In this document: positions 1-6,332 of the stretch, piece after piece
Position numbering within the stretch: position 1 is the stretch's first letter
Layout of the letters: each line of letters begins with the position of its first letter
NCBI GenBank assembly: GCA_035620515.1
Contig: DASPGR010000176.1
Location: 1-6,495, forward strand
DNA: 6,495 nucleotides
Direction of reading: 5' to 3'
Origin: SG8-41 sp035620515
Lineage (GTDB): Bacteria; Pseudomonadota; Gammaproteobacteria; Burkholderiales; SG8-41
Program-made: the position numbers and the translations under genes
Notes under the pieces: generated by a model
What the model saw: the letters and a program-made list of their open reading frames with translations, nothing else
What the model was told of the DNA's origin: nothing
Database searches by the model: none

Positions 1-1301
1 TATTTCTCCTCGGGAAGTACAGCAGGGCGGCTCTCGGAGGGCGCCGGGGGGACGATTCTCACTGCTTTTACCACGCGGTCCTGGGTTTGAACGATTTCGA
101 GGGGGTGTCCGGCGATCTTGACGGCGGTGTTCGGCTCGGGGATGTCCTGCAGGTATTCGACGATGAGGCCGTTCAGCGTCTTCGGCCCATCGAGCGGGAA
201 GCCGAAGCCCAGCTTGCGGTTCAAATCGCGCAGCAACGTCGAGCCCTCGACAATGACGCTGCCATCCGCCTGGAGCGCAAAACCTCTCGTTTGCAGCGGA
301 GACTGGGTCGTGAATTCCCCGATGATCTCTTCGAGAATGTCCTCCAACGTCACGAGGCCCATCAACTCGCCGTATTCGTCCACGACCAGGCTCAGGCGGT
401 CCTGCTGTTCCTGGAAATTCTGCAACTGCGAAAAGAGCGGGGTACCGACCGGCACGAAAGACGGTCCCTGGATGATCTCGCGCAGGCGGTCCTTGGTCAG
501 CTCCTCGTTCTGCACCAGGTTGATCACGCTGCGCACCCGCAAGGTGCCCACCACCTCGTCCAGATGGCCGCGATAGACCAGCAGGCGCCGGTGATGAGCG
601 GTTGCGATCTGCTGCCGTATGTCCTCCAGCGGCGCATCGAGATCGATCGCTTCGATCTGGTTGCGGGGCACCATCACGTCATCCACGGTGATCGCCTCGA
701 GGTCGAACAGGTTGAGGAGGATGCTCTGGTGCTTCTGGGGCAGATATCCGGTTTCGAGCACTAGGGTGCGCAGTTCTTCCACCGACAGCTTGTGCTCACC
801 GGCATCCTTGTGCGGTCGCAACCGCATCAGCCAGAGCAGCGTCTGCACGAACAGGTTCACGAACCAGACGAGCGGCTGCGCGACGCGAAGAAGCGGGACC
901 AGAAGGTAGCTGGCCGGCAGCGCGATGCGCTCGGGATACGTTGCACCGAGGACCTTTGGAGTGATCTCGCTGAAAACGAGGATTGCGAACGTGGCCGCGG
1001 CGGTAGCGACGAGCAGTGCGGCCTGGCTGTGCCCCAGATAACGCACGGCAATCTCGCCCGCCACCAGGGCGGTCGCCACGTTGAGGAGATTGTTGCCGAA
1101 GAGCACCATGCCCAAGAACTTGTCAGTGCTCGCAAGCAGCTGCGAGGCGAGCCTCGCGCCGGTATGGCCGCTTTGCACGAGGTGCTTCAGGCGGTAGCGG
1201 TTGAGCGCAATCATGCTCGTTTCCGAGATCGAGAAGAAGCCGGAGAGCGCGAGAAGAACAATCAGCACGACGAACAGCGTGGACTCGGAGATCGTTTCCA
1301 A
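1..1301 (-). CDS. CorB/CorC-type membrane protein (DUF21, CBS pair, CorC_HlyC domain), stop codon cut by window edge
   Basis: I read 433 codons on the minus strand. Residues 1-185 form a DUF21 (CNNM-type) membrane domain with hydrophobic stretches near 9-23, 62-84, 93-111 and 127-158, and the family signatures SETSMIALNRYRLKHL (26-41) and SEITPKVLGATYPERIA (111-127). A CBS pair follows: VDDVMVPRNQIEAID at 206-220, and DEYGELMGLVTLEDILEEII at 308-327. Residues 340-417 fit the CorC_HlyC domain. Family members are inner-membrane proteins linked to Mg/Co efflux or resistance; transport by this protein is inferred. Closest known arrangement: E. coli yfjD (corB), which also lies beside ypjD. I chose the TTG at 1299-1301 because it starts the protein METISESTLFVVLIV just before the first membrane segment, as in relatives, and lies about 20 nt after a good promoter; the Shine-Dalgarno site is weak. 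After the final Lys codon the gene reads TA-, so a TAA or TAG stop is probably split by the edge. Confidence 0.9.
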   Translation of the reverse strand, partial: METISESTLFVVLIVLLALSGFFSISETSMIALNRYRLKHLVQSGHTGARLASQLLASTDKFLGMVLFGNNLLNVATALVAGEIAVRYLGHSQAALLVATAAATFAILVFSEITPKVLGATYPERIALPASYLLVPLLRVAQPLVWFVNLFVQTLLWLMRLRPHKDAGEHKLSVEELRTLVLETGYLPQKHQSILLNLFDLEAITVDDVMVPRNQIEAIDLDAPLEDIRQQIATAHHRRLLVYRGHLDEVVGTLRVRSVINLVQNEELTKDRLREIIQGPSFVPVGTPLFSQLQNFQEQQDRLSLVVDEYGELMGLVTLEDILEEIIGEFTTQSPLQTRGFALQADGSVIVEGSTLLRDLNRKLGFGFPLDGPKTLNGLIVEYLQDIPEPNTAVKIAGHPLEIVQTQDRVVKAVRIVPPAPSESRPAVLPEEK

Positions 1302-1329
1302 GGGAGTCGCCCGGTGAAGGGGAAAATTG

Positions 1330-1358
1330 AGTATCAAAGCCGCCCTTGACACTGTCAA
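1330..1358 (-). promoter_or_regulatory. Probable sigma70 promoter of the CorB-like gene
   Basis: On the minus strand a perfect TTGACA (-35, plus-strand 1353-1358) is followed by exactly 17 bp and then GATACT (-10, 1330-1335; 4 of 6 consensus). The predicted transcript start is near 1323, giving a leader of about 22 nt to the TTG start codon. The downstream gene can therefore be transcribed independently of the YpjD-like gene upstream of it. Assigned by motif only. Confidence 0.6.
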
Positions 1359-1360
1359 GG
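1344..1360. repeat. 17-bp perfect palindrome overlapping the -35 box
   Basis: CCTTGACA-C-TGTCAAGG is an 8-bp perfect inverted repeat around one central base. Its left-going arm contains the TTGACA -35 box of the minus-strand promoter. It could be an operator for a dimeric regulator. As RNA from the YpjD-like gene it could fold into a 7-bp stem with a 3-nt loop. It may also be chance symmetry, because TTGACA occurs in both arms. The plus-strand TTGACA has no -10 box at a suitable distance. Confidence 0.5.
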
Positions 1361-1382
1361 ACGGCTCGCGTACGCGAAATCG

Positions 1383-1398
1383 GGCCCGGGAGCGGGCC
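1383..1398 (-). terminator. Weak hairpin after the YpjD/CcsA-like gene
   Basis: Fourteen bases after the TAG stop, the minus strand reads GGCCCG-CTCC-CGGGCC, a perfect 6-bp GC stem with a 4-nt loop. Only a short TTT lies a few bases downstream, with no real U tract. It could be a weak or Rho-assisted terminator, or simply GC-rich symmetry. If it does not terminate, the CorB-like gene is also read from upstream. Confidence 0.25.
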
Positions 1399-1411
1399 GC
1401 GGAAAGTCATT

Positions 1412-2242
1412 CTAGGCTCTGCCCAGTATCACCTCCAGCACGAACTTGCTGCCGATATAGGCGAGCACGAGGGCGAGAAAGCCGGCGAGCGTCCAGCGCA
1501 CGGCCACGCGCCCGCGCCAGCCGTAAACGTAACGGCCCCACAGCAGCGCGGCAAATATGATCCACGAGACGAAACCGAACACCGTCTTGTGATTCAATTT
1601 CGCCGCGCGTCCGAACAGCTCCTCGGAGAAAACAATGCCCGTCACGAGGGTCGCCGTGAGCAGAATGAAACCGGCGAGGATGATGCGGAAGAGCATCGAC
1701 TCCATTGAGAGCAGCGGCGGAAGCCCGTTCAGCGCGGGCGGGAGCGTGCCGCCGTGAAGCCGGCGCTCGAGCAGTGCCATCAGCAGGACATGAAGCGACG
1801 CGATCGTGAACAGGCTGTAAGCGAGCATCGCGATCACGAGATGCACCTTGAACACCACGTACTCGGTGTTGGGCAACGGGTTTGCGGACGGCAGCAGGCC
1901 CGCGAGCAACACGGCACCGGCCGCCGCCGGCAGGACGAGCGCCTGCAGGCCGTCCAGGCGGTAGTAGTAATTTCCGAGCCAGTAGATCAGCACCGTCAGC
2001 CACAGGATCGTGGAGACGGCATTGCCGATGCCGAGGTGCAAACCGTCCGACGCGAACGCGGAACGCGCGAGCAGCACGGTGTGCAGGGCAAGGGGAACAA
2101 GCACCGCGTAGTGCTCGACGGTGCGGGGAATTCGATCGGAAGCGGGCGCCTCGATCGCGCGCGGCCAGCGCGTGCGCCAGAAGTAGAAGGCCAGTGCCGC
2201 GTAGAGCACCGCGTCGACGACATACGGTAGAATTTCCGGCAC
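1412..2242 (-). CDS. YpjD/CcsA-type integral inner-membrane protein (cytochrome c assembly protein family)
   Basis: This 276-residue protein is almost entirely hydrophobic, with about eight likely membrane segments near 6-22, 45-63, 74-92, 99-117, 130-156, 184-205, 219-236 and 248-270. It fits the CcsA/HemX/YpjD branch of the cytochrome c assembly family. The C-terminal block SWIIFAALLWGRYVYGWRGR (226-245) is typical of YpjD/HemX. I do not see the full tryptophan-rich WWD haem-binding motif of true CcsA/CcmC. Histidines in or next to membrane segments are His54, His134, His151 and His218. A haem-handling role is thus possible but not shown. In E. coli the orthologue ypjD (called corE in some annotations) also lies between ffh and a corB-type gene, which links it to cation homeostasis by association. 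The GTG start is preceded by no strong Shine-Dalgarno site; the next in-frame GTG (codon 12) would cut into the first membrane segment. The gene ends 110 bp before the CorB-like gene on the same strand. Confidence 0.85.
   Translation of the reverse strand: MPEILPYVVDAVLYAALAFYFWRTRWPRAIEAPASDRIPRTVEHYAVLVPLALHTVLLARSAFASDGLHLGIGNAVSTILWLTVLIYWLGNYYYRLDGLQALVLPAAAGAVLLAGLLPSANPLPNTEYVVFKVHLVIAMLAYSLFTIASLHVLLMALLERRLHGGTLPPALNGLPPLLSMESMLFRIILAGFILLTATLVTGIVFSEELFGRAAKLNHKTVFGFVSWIIFAALLWGRYVYGWRGRVAVRWTLAGFLALVLAYIGSKFVLEVILGRA
2228..2233 (+). promoter_or_regulatory. Candidate -10 box for ffh
   Basis: TAGAAT (5 of 6 consensus) lies inside the first codons of the divergent YpjD-like gene. A transcript start near 2240 would give a leader of about 26-32 nt. 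No convincing -35 box is found 16-18 bp upstream (sequence around 2204-2211 is poor), so this is a motif-only guess supported by position. Confidence 0.35.
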
Positions 2243-2265
2243 GCTCTCGAGTCTACACCAAGCCC

Positions 2266-3624
2266 ATGCCGATGTTCGACAACCTGACGGAGCGCCTCTC
2301 GCGGGTCATGAAGACGCTGCGGGGAGAGGCGCGTCTGACCGAAGCAAACATCCAGGAGGCGCTGCGGGAAGTGCGCGTTGCGCTGCTGGAGGCGGACGTC
2401 GCGCTGCCGGTCGTGCGCGATTTCATTGCCCGTGTGCGCGATAAGGCGCTCGGGCAGGACGTGATCGGCAGCCTGACACCGGGGCAGGCTGCCGTGGGCG
2501 TGGTCCATCACGAGCTCGTCGCCTTGATGGGGGAGAAAAACGATGCGCTCGATCTTGCCACGCAGCCGCCGGCGGTGATCCTTCTCGCGGGCCTGCAGGG
2601 CTCCGGCAAGACGACCACCGCGGGCAAGCTCGCGCTCTGGCTGCGGCGCGAGCTCAGGAAAAAAGTGCTGCTGGTGAGCTGTGACGTGTACCGTCCGGCG
2701 GCGATCGAGCAGCTCGAGACGCTTGCCGGCCAGGTGGAGGCCGAGTTTTTTCCCTCGGCCGTCGGCGAGCAGCCGGTCGATATCGCGCAGCGCGCGCTCG
2801 ATTACGCGCGCAAGCACTACGCAGACGTGCTGATCGTCGACAGCGCCGGGCGCCTCGCGATCGACGAGGCGATGATGCGCGAGATCAGCGCTCTTCACGC
2901 CGCGCTGAATCCAATCGAGACGCTTTTCGTCGTCGATGCGATGCAAGGCCAGGACGCGGTCAACACCGCGAAAGCATTCGGAGAGGCGTTGCCGTTGACT
3001 GGCGTTATCCTGACCAAGCTCGATGGCGATGCCCGGGGCGGTGCTGCGCTCTCGGTGCGGCACGTCACCGGCAAGCCGGTCAAATTCTCGGGCGTGGGCG
3101 AGAAGCTCGATGCACTCGAGCCCTTCTACCCGGACCGCATGGCCTCGCGCATCCTCGGGATGGGAGACGTTCTTTCGCTGATCGACGACGTGCGCCGCAG
3201 CGTCGACCAGGCCGAGGCCGAGAAGCTCGCCCGGAAGGTCAAGTCCGGAAAGGGCTTCGATCTGGAGGATTTCAAGCAGCAGATCGCCCAGATGAAGAAG
3301 ATGGGCGGCGTCGCGGGCCTCCTCGACAAGCTGCCCGGGGATCTCGCGCGCATGGCACAGGGCGCGCCGCACATGGATGACCGGTCGATCCGGCGCCTCG
3401 AAGGCATCATCAATTCAATGACCGCGCAGGAGCGCGCGCGGCCGGAGTTGATCAAGGCATCGCGCAAACGGCGCATCGCGGCCGGCGCCGGGGTCACGGT
3501 GCAGGAGGTCAACCGCCTCCTCAATCAGTTCGAGCAGACGCAGAAGATGATGAAGATGATGTCGAAGGGCGGCGTGGCGAAAATGATGCGCTCGATGAAG
3601 GGAATGTTTCCTGGAATGCGCTGA
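2266..3624 (+). CDS. ffh: Signal recognition particle protein Ffh (SRP54 GTPase)
   Basis: Ffh binds 4.5S RNA and signal sequences of emerging inner-membrane proteins and delivers ribosomes to the receptor FtsY in a GTP-dependent cycle. Counting from the second ATG (2272; MFDNLTERLSRVMKTLRGEA), the protein has 450 residues, the usual length. The N domain covers about 1-90. The G domain carries the P-loop GLQGSGKTT (107-115), CDVYRPAA (137-144), G3 DSAGR (190-194) and TKLDGDARGG (248-257). The methionine-rich M domain (about 330-450) contains the RNA-binding segment SRKRRIAAGAG (397-407) and ends in KMMKMM and MKGMFPGMR. The G3 motif has Ser where DTAGR is usual. The start could be ATG 2266 (MPMFDN, 452 residues) or ATG 2272; neither has a clear Shine-Dalgarno site, and most relatives begin at MFDNL. 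The reading frame stays open upstream to 1882, but that part is antisense to the YpjD-like gene and is not Ffh. Confidence 0.97.
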   Translation: MPMFDNLTERLSRVMKTLRGEARLTEANIQEALREVRVALLEADVALPVVRDFIARVRDKALGQDVIGSLTPGQAAVGVVHHELVALMGEKNDALDLATQPPAVILLAGLQGSGKTTTAGKLALWLRRELRKKVLLVSCDVYRPAAIEQLETLAGQVEAEFFPSAVGEQPVDIAQRALDYARKHYADVLIVDSAGRLAIDEAMMREISALHAALNPIETLFVVDAMQGQDAVNTAKAFGEALPLTGVILTKLDGDARGGAALSVRHVTGKPVKFSGVGEKLDALEPFYPDRMASRILGMGDVLSLIDDVRRSVDQAEAEKLARKVKSGKGFDLEDFKQQIAQMKKMGGVAGLLDKLPGDLARMAQGAPHMDDRSIRRLEGIINSMTAQERARPELIKASRKRRIAAGAGVTVQEVNRLLNQFEQTQKMMKMMSKGGVAKMMRSMKGMFPGMR

Positions 3625-3697
3625 CGCGTTTCAGCATGTTTCAAGGCCTGCCGTTCCGCCGCTTGTCATCTCATCACCCATCACTGATCACGCCGTC
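3625..3697. other. Convergent intergenic spacer, no clear terminator
   Basis: This 73-bp stretch separates the convergent 3' ends of ffh and the nitroreductase gene. I see no stem followed by a T tract on either strand, only a short ATCAC-rich run near 3671-3691 and the 6-bp palindrome TGATCA. Termination here may be Rho-dependent or transcripts may overlap. Confidence 0.5.
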
Positions 3698-4549
3698 TCA
3701 CTTCAGGCTGAAACCGTGCCCGCGGATGAACGCGCCGAAATTGGCGCGCTCGGGGACCGCGTACTGGCGTGCCTTGTCCTCCGACCAGCCGTAAAAAGGC
3801 GCTTCGCCGAACTGCTCGCTTCGCCGCTGGCGGCGATAGGGCAGCACGGCATGGCGCCTGCGGTCGTAGGCGTCGATTTTTTCGCGCAGGCCCGACTCGT
3901 CGTAGCGGTCACGGTGCACGGTCACGTCGAGCCCGAGGCGCGGCGTGATGCGTCCGGCCTCCGCCGGATAGCCGACGCAAAGCCCGGCTACCGGAAAAAC
4001 GCCCGCGGGAAGCTCGAGCGCGCGGCTGACCGTTTCGGGATGGTTCCGCACCGCGCTGATCGGGCAGGTTCCCAGGCCCGAAGCTTCGGCGGCCCGGATG
4101 AAATTCATCATGACGAGCCCCGCGTCCACGGCCGCGTTCATGAAGTGATCGAGATGCTCGTTCGCGAACGCCTTGCCGCGCCAGGCGCCGACCTGCCGGA
4201 TGCGGCGGTTGTTGGCGCAGAAGACGAGAAAGACGGGCGACTGCATGATCCACGGCATGTCCGGGATCGTGTCGACGATTGCCTTGCGGCGGACGGGATC
4301 GGCGACGTGGACGACGTCCGCTTGCTGAAGGTCGGACTTCGACGGCGCGGAAAACGCGCAGGCGAGGAGCAGCCGTAGCAGCGTTGCGTCGACGGGACGC
4401 TCGGCGAATTTCCGGTGAGAACGATGCTCGAGACTGCGCGCGATCTCGTCGAGACCCTGCTGGTCGGACGCAACGGCCAGTTCCATACCGAAGCGTTCCG
4501 CCACGGCGCGGGCGATGCGGTCGGCTTGCGTGCTGGTGTGAGCTTCCAT
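3698..4549 (-). CDS. Nitroreductase-family FMN oxidoreductase, NfsA-like
   Basis: This 283-residue protein shows the nitroreductase fold, a dimeric flavoenzyme that uses NAD(P)H to reduce nitro compounds, quinones or flavins. Visible family features are the FMN-phosphate-binding motif HRSHRKF (42-48) and the flavin-contacting turn SAPSKSDLQQ (67-76). They continue with the helix and loop at 142-172 (DAGLVMMN, then EASGLGTCPISAVRNHPE) and the block LCVGYPAEAGRITPRLGLDV (190-209), which resembles NfsA/Frp enzymes. It is longer than typical NfsA (about 240 residues), with a roughly 35-residue N-terminal extension before the core and a C-terminal tail rich in aromatic and basic residues. The turn has Lys-Ser-Asp where many relatives have Ser-Ser-Asn. 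The ATG start has a strong Shine-Dalgarno site GAGGAG (4555-4560) five bases upstream. A possible -10 box TAAGAT lies at 4577-4582 on the minus strand without a good -35. The substrate cannot be told from sequence. The gene stands alone, convergent with ffh and divergent from rpsP. Confidence 0.87.
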   Translation of the reverse strand: MEAHTSTQADRIARAVAERFGMELAVASDQQGLDEIARSLEHRSHRKFAERPVDATLLRLLLACAFSAPSKSDLQQADVVHVADPVRRKAIVDTIPDMPWIMQSPVFLVFCANNRRIRQVGAWRGKAFANEHLDHFMNAAVDAGLVMMNFIRAAEASGLGTCPISAVRNHPETVSRALELPAGVFPVAGLCVGYPAEAGRITPRLGLDVTVHRDRYDESGLREKIDAYDRRRHAVLPYRRQRRSEQFGEAPFYGWSEDKARQYAVPERANFGAFIRGHGFSLK

Positions 4550-4690
4550 CGTGGCTCCTCGCTTTGGCAGGCGTCGATCTTAGCGCGTCGAGCCGCGACG
4601 ACGGGCGGCGTGCGCTGAACCCGTGCGCAATCAGGCAATTAAGGTGTGCCCAGGCGCGCGGTCAGGCCCGCCAACGAGGCGCGCGCCGCC

Positions 4691-4720
4691 TTGCCCGCAG
4701 GCAAAAAAGTAGCGTAAAAT
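4691..4720 (+). promoter_or_regulatory. Promoter of the rpsP-rimM-trmD-rplS operon
   Basis: TTGCCC (-35, 4691-4696; 4 of 6) is followed by 18 bp and TAAAAT (-10, 4715-4720; 5 of 6). The expected transcript start is near 4727, giving a leader of about 26 nt before the rpsP ATG. The rest of the 203-bp spacer (4550-4752) contains the nitroreductase Shine-Dalgarno site and no other structure I can support. Confidence 0.65.
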
Positions 4721-4752
4721 CACGCCCTTTCCGCATTTGGACTGATACGAAC

Positions 4753-5007
4753 ATGGTAGTGATCCGACTCGCACGCGGCGGCGCCAAAAAGCGCCCGTTC
4801 TTCAACCTGGTGGTTGCCGATTCGCGCCGCTCGCGCGACGGGCGCTTCATCGAGCGCATCGGCTTCTATGATCCCGTGGCGCCCGAGGGGCGCGAGCGGC
4901 TGCGCGTCGACGGCGAGCGGCTCGCCTACTGGAAGGGCAAAGGCGCGCAGCTCTCCGATACCGTGGCGCGGCTCGTCAAGCAGCGCGGTGAACAGAAAGC
5001 GACCTGA
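4753..5007 (+). CDS. rpsP: Small-subunit ribosomal protein bS16
   Basis: This 84-residue basic protein is a full-length bS16, a 30S protein that binds 16S rRNA and is needed for stable assembly of the body domain. The sequence begins MVVIRLARGGAKKRPFFNLV and continues VADSRRSRDGRFIERIGFYD P, the hallmark of the family, followed by LAYWKGKGAQLSDTV. The ATG start matches the conserved N-terminus exactly. No classical Shine-Dalgarno site is visible (the upstream sequence is TTTGGACTGATACGAAC), which is odd for a highly expressed gene. It is the first gene of the conserved operon, with rimM beginning 10 bases after its stop. Confidence 0.97.
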   Translation: MVVIRLARGGAKKRPFFNLVVADSRRSRDGRFIERIGFYDPVAPEGRERLRVDGERLAYWKGKGAQLSDTVARLVKQRGEQKAT

Positions 5008-5017
5008 GAAGCTGGTG

Positions 5018-5500
5018 ATGATGGGGCGGATCGCCGCCCCCTACGGCGTCAAGGGCTGGATGAGGGTTCAGCCGCTTACTGCGGAGACCCGAAGCCTCCT
5101 CGACTATCAGACCTGGTGGATCGGAAGCGAGGGCGGCTGGCACGAGCATACGCTGGCCTCCGGCAGGACACACAGCGGGACGGTGCTGGCGAGGCTCGAG
5201 GGCTGCGACGATCGCGAGGCGGCCGCGGCCCTGAAAGGCAGGACGGTTGCAGTACCGCGCTCGGCGCTCCCGGCCGCGCGAGCCGATGAGTTTTACTGGG
5301 CCGACTTGATCGGTCTCAGAGTTGTAAACGCAGGCGAGCAGGATCTGGGCCGCGTGACGGCGGTCATGCAAACCGGCGCGAATGACGTGCTGGTGGTGGG
5401 CGGGGGGCGCGAGAGGCTGATTCCGTTCATCGCACAGGTGATCCGAGGCGTGGATCCCGGGGCCGGCGTGATCCGGGTGGATTGGGACGCGGACTACTGA
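5018..5500 (+). CDS. rimM: Ribosome maturation factor RimM
   Basis: RimM binds ribosomal protein uS19 in the 30S head and assists late processing and assembly of 16S rRNA. The 160-residue reading has the N-terminal barrel start MMGRIAAPYGVKGWMRVQPL, a linker through DDREAAAALKGRTVAVPRS (64-82), then the PRC-barrel part with EFYWADLIGLRVV (91-103), TGANDVLVV (119-127) and RERLIPFIAQVI (131-142), ending VDWDADY. I favour ATG 5018 because GAGAAG (5006-5011) lies six bases upstream. GTG 4988 (adding MNRKRPEKLV, overlapping rpsP), GTG 5015 and ATG 5021 are alternatives; the conserved first strand LVMMGRI suggests the true start may lie slightly upstream. Its TGA stop shares one base with the trmD ATG, so the two are probably translationally coupled. 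Confidence 0.93.
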   Translation: MMGRIAAPYGVKGWMRVQPLTAETRSLLDYQTWWIGSEGGWHEHTLASGRTHSGTVLARLEGCDDREAAAALKGRTVAVPRSALPAARADEFYWADLIGLRVVNAGEQDLGRVTAVMQTGANDVLVVGGGRERLIPFIAQVIRGVDPGAGVIRVDWDADY

Positions 5501-6285
5501 TGTACCAGTTCGACGTGGTGACCCTCTTTCCCGAGATGTTCGAAGCCGTGACGGAGTGCGGCGTCACGGGCCGGGCGCGAGAGCGAAAGCTCTTCGACCT
5601 GGTGCTATGGAATCCGCGGGATTTCGCGACGAACAGCTACCGCACCGTCGATGACCGGCCCTACGGCGGGGGGCCGGGCATGGTCATGATGGTGGAGCCG
5701 CTGGAAAAGGCGCTTTCCGCGGCGCGGCAGCGGCAAAGAAGCGCCGGCGTCAAGGAGACTCGGGTGGTGTATCTCTCGCCGCAGGGGCAGCTGCTGAAGC
5801 ACGAACGGATCATGGAGCTGGCGTCGCTTCACGGCCTGGTGCTCCTTGCGGGCCGCTACGAGGGCGTCGACGAGCGGTTGATCGAGCGCGCGGTCGACGA
5901 GGAGATCTCGATCGGCGACTACGTGCTGTCGGGCGGAGAGCTCGCGGCAATGGTGTTGATGGATGGCATCGTGCGTCAGCTGCCGGGGGCGCTGGGCGAT
6001 GCGGAATCGGCGATCCAGGACTCGTTTGCCGGTGGATTGCTGGACTGCCCGCACTATACTCGGCCGGAGGTGCACGAGGGGGCGGAGGTGCCGCCGGTGC
6101 TGCTCTCGGGCAACCATGGCGATATCGCCCGCTGGCGGCTGAAGCAGGCCTTGGGAAGGACGTGGAAACGACGCCCTGACCTGCTCGAGCAGCGGGCGCT
6201 GAGCACGGAGGAACGCGCGTTGCTGGAAGAGTACAAGAGGGAAAATGAGGGACACCCCACCCTCACCCCTTCCGCCTCTCCCTGA
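5500..6285 (+). CDS. trmD: tRNA (guanine-N1)-methyltransferase TrmD
   Basis: TrmD uses S-adenosylmethionine to methylate G37 of tRNAs, preventing +1 frameshifting. The 261-residue protein (E. coli 255) carries the SPOUT trefoil-knot motifs. They include LFPEMFEAV (9-17), YRTVDDRPYGGGPGMVM (47-63), YLSPQGQ (91-97), LLAGRYEGVDERLI (115-128) and EEISIGDYVLSGGELAAMVL (134-153). Asp174 in DSFAGGLLDCPHYTRPE corresponds to the E. coli catalytic Asp169, and Arg159 to Arg154. ATG 5500 overlaps the rimM stop by one base and gives the conserved start MYQFDVVTLFPEMF; an in-frame TTG at 5482 is less likely. The last ten residues, HPTLTPSASP, are unlike the family tail and are encoded by a repeat-like element that also supplies the TGA stop. 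The catalytic core is complete, so function should be intact. Confidence 0.97.
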   Translation: MYQFDVVTLFPEMFEAVTECGVTGRARERKLFDLVLWNPRDFATNSYRTVDDRPYGGGPGMVMMVEPLEKALSAARQRQRSAGVKETRVVYLSPQGQLLKHERIMELASLHGLVLLAGRYEGVDERLIERAVDEEISIGDYVLSGGELAAMVLMDGIVRQLPGALGDAESAIQDSFAGGLLDCPHYTRPEVHEGAEVPPVLLSGNHGDIARWRLKQALGRTWKRRPDLLEQRALSTEERALLEEYKRENEGHPTLTPSASP

Positions 6286-6295
6286 GGGCGAGGGG
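6254..6295 (+). repeat. REP-like palindromic element overlapping the 3' end of trmD
   Basis: The run has CCCTCACCCC (6260-6269), then CCTCTCCC (6275-6282), TGA, and GGGCGAGG (6286-6293). The two 8-base arms pair with a single mismatch around a 3-nt loop, and that loop is the trmD stop codon. The composition resembles the CCCTCACCCC...CCCTCTCCC...GGGAGAGGG repeats that I recall as scattered between genes in many proteobacteria. Only one copy lies in this window, so its repetitive nature in this genome is inferred. Confidence 0.6.
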
Positions 6296-6306
6296 AAATG
6301 GACGGC

Positions 6307-6332
6307 GCGCAAACGGCACCAGCCGTTTGCGC
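6307..6332 (+). promoter_or_regulatory. Perfect 11-bp hairpin in the trmD-rplS spacer
   Basis: GCGCAAACGGC-ACCA-GCCGTTTGCGC is a perfect 11-bp inverted repeat with a 4-nt loop, followed by AATAACGGC rather than a T tract, so it is unlikely to be a simple intrinsic terminator. The right arm GCCGTT (6322-6327) can also pair with AACGGC (6336-6341), which lies two bases before the rplS Shine-Dalgarno site. Two exclusive folds are therefore possible. It may tune rplS relative to trmD or act as an RNA processing or stability element. Confidence 0.55.

Noticed and set aside
87..1349. Several plus-strand frames opposite the CorB-like gene
   Set aside because: All are antisense shadows; the minus-strand frame shows clear DUF21, CBS and CorC_HlyC motifs throughout.
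1346..1374. Plus-strand TTGACA as a second, divergent promoter
   Set aside because: The hexamer 17 bp downstream is CGTACG, not a -10 box, and no plus-strand gene follows.
1882..2265. Open 5' extension of the ffh frame by about 128 codons
   Set aside because: It is Arg- and Ala-rich low-complexity protein antisense to a well-supported membrane protein gene, and Ffh family members begin at MFDNLTERL.
1996..3372. Long minus-strand frame of 458 codons opposite ffh
   Set aside because: It runs antisense to the conserved ffh coding sequence, is rich in His, Arg and Leu as expected of a GC-rich shadow frame, and has no recognisable domain.
3625..3697. Bidirectional terminator between ffh and the nitroreductase gene
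   Set aside because: No stem of useful length or T tract could be found on either strand.
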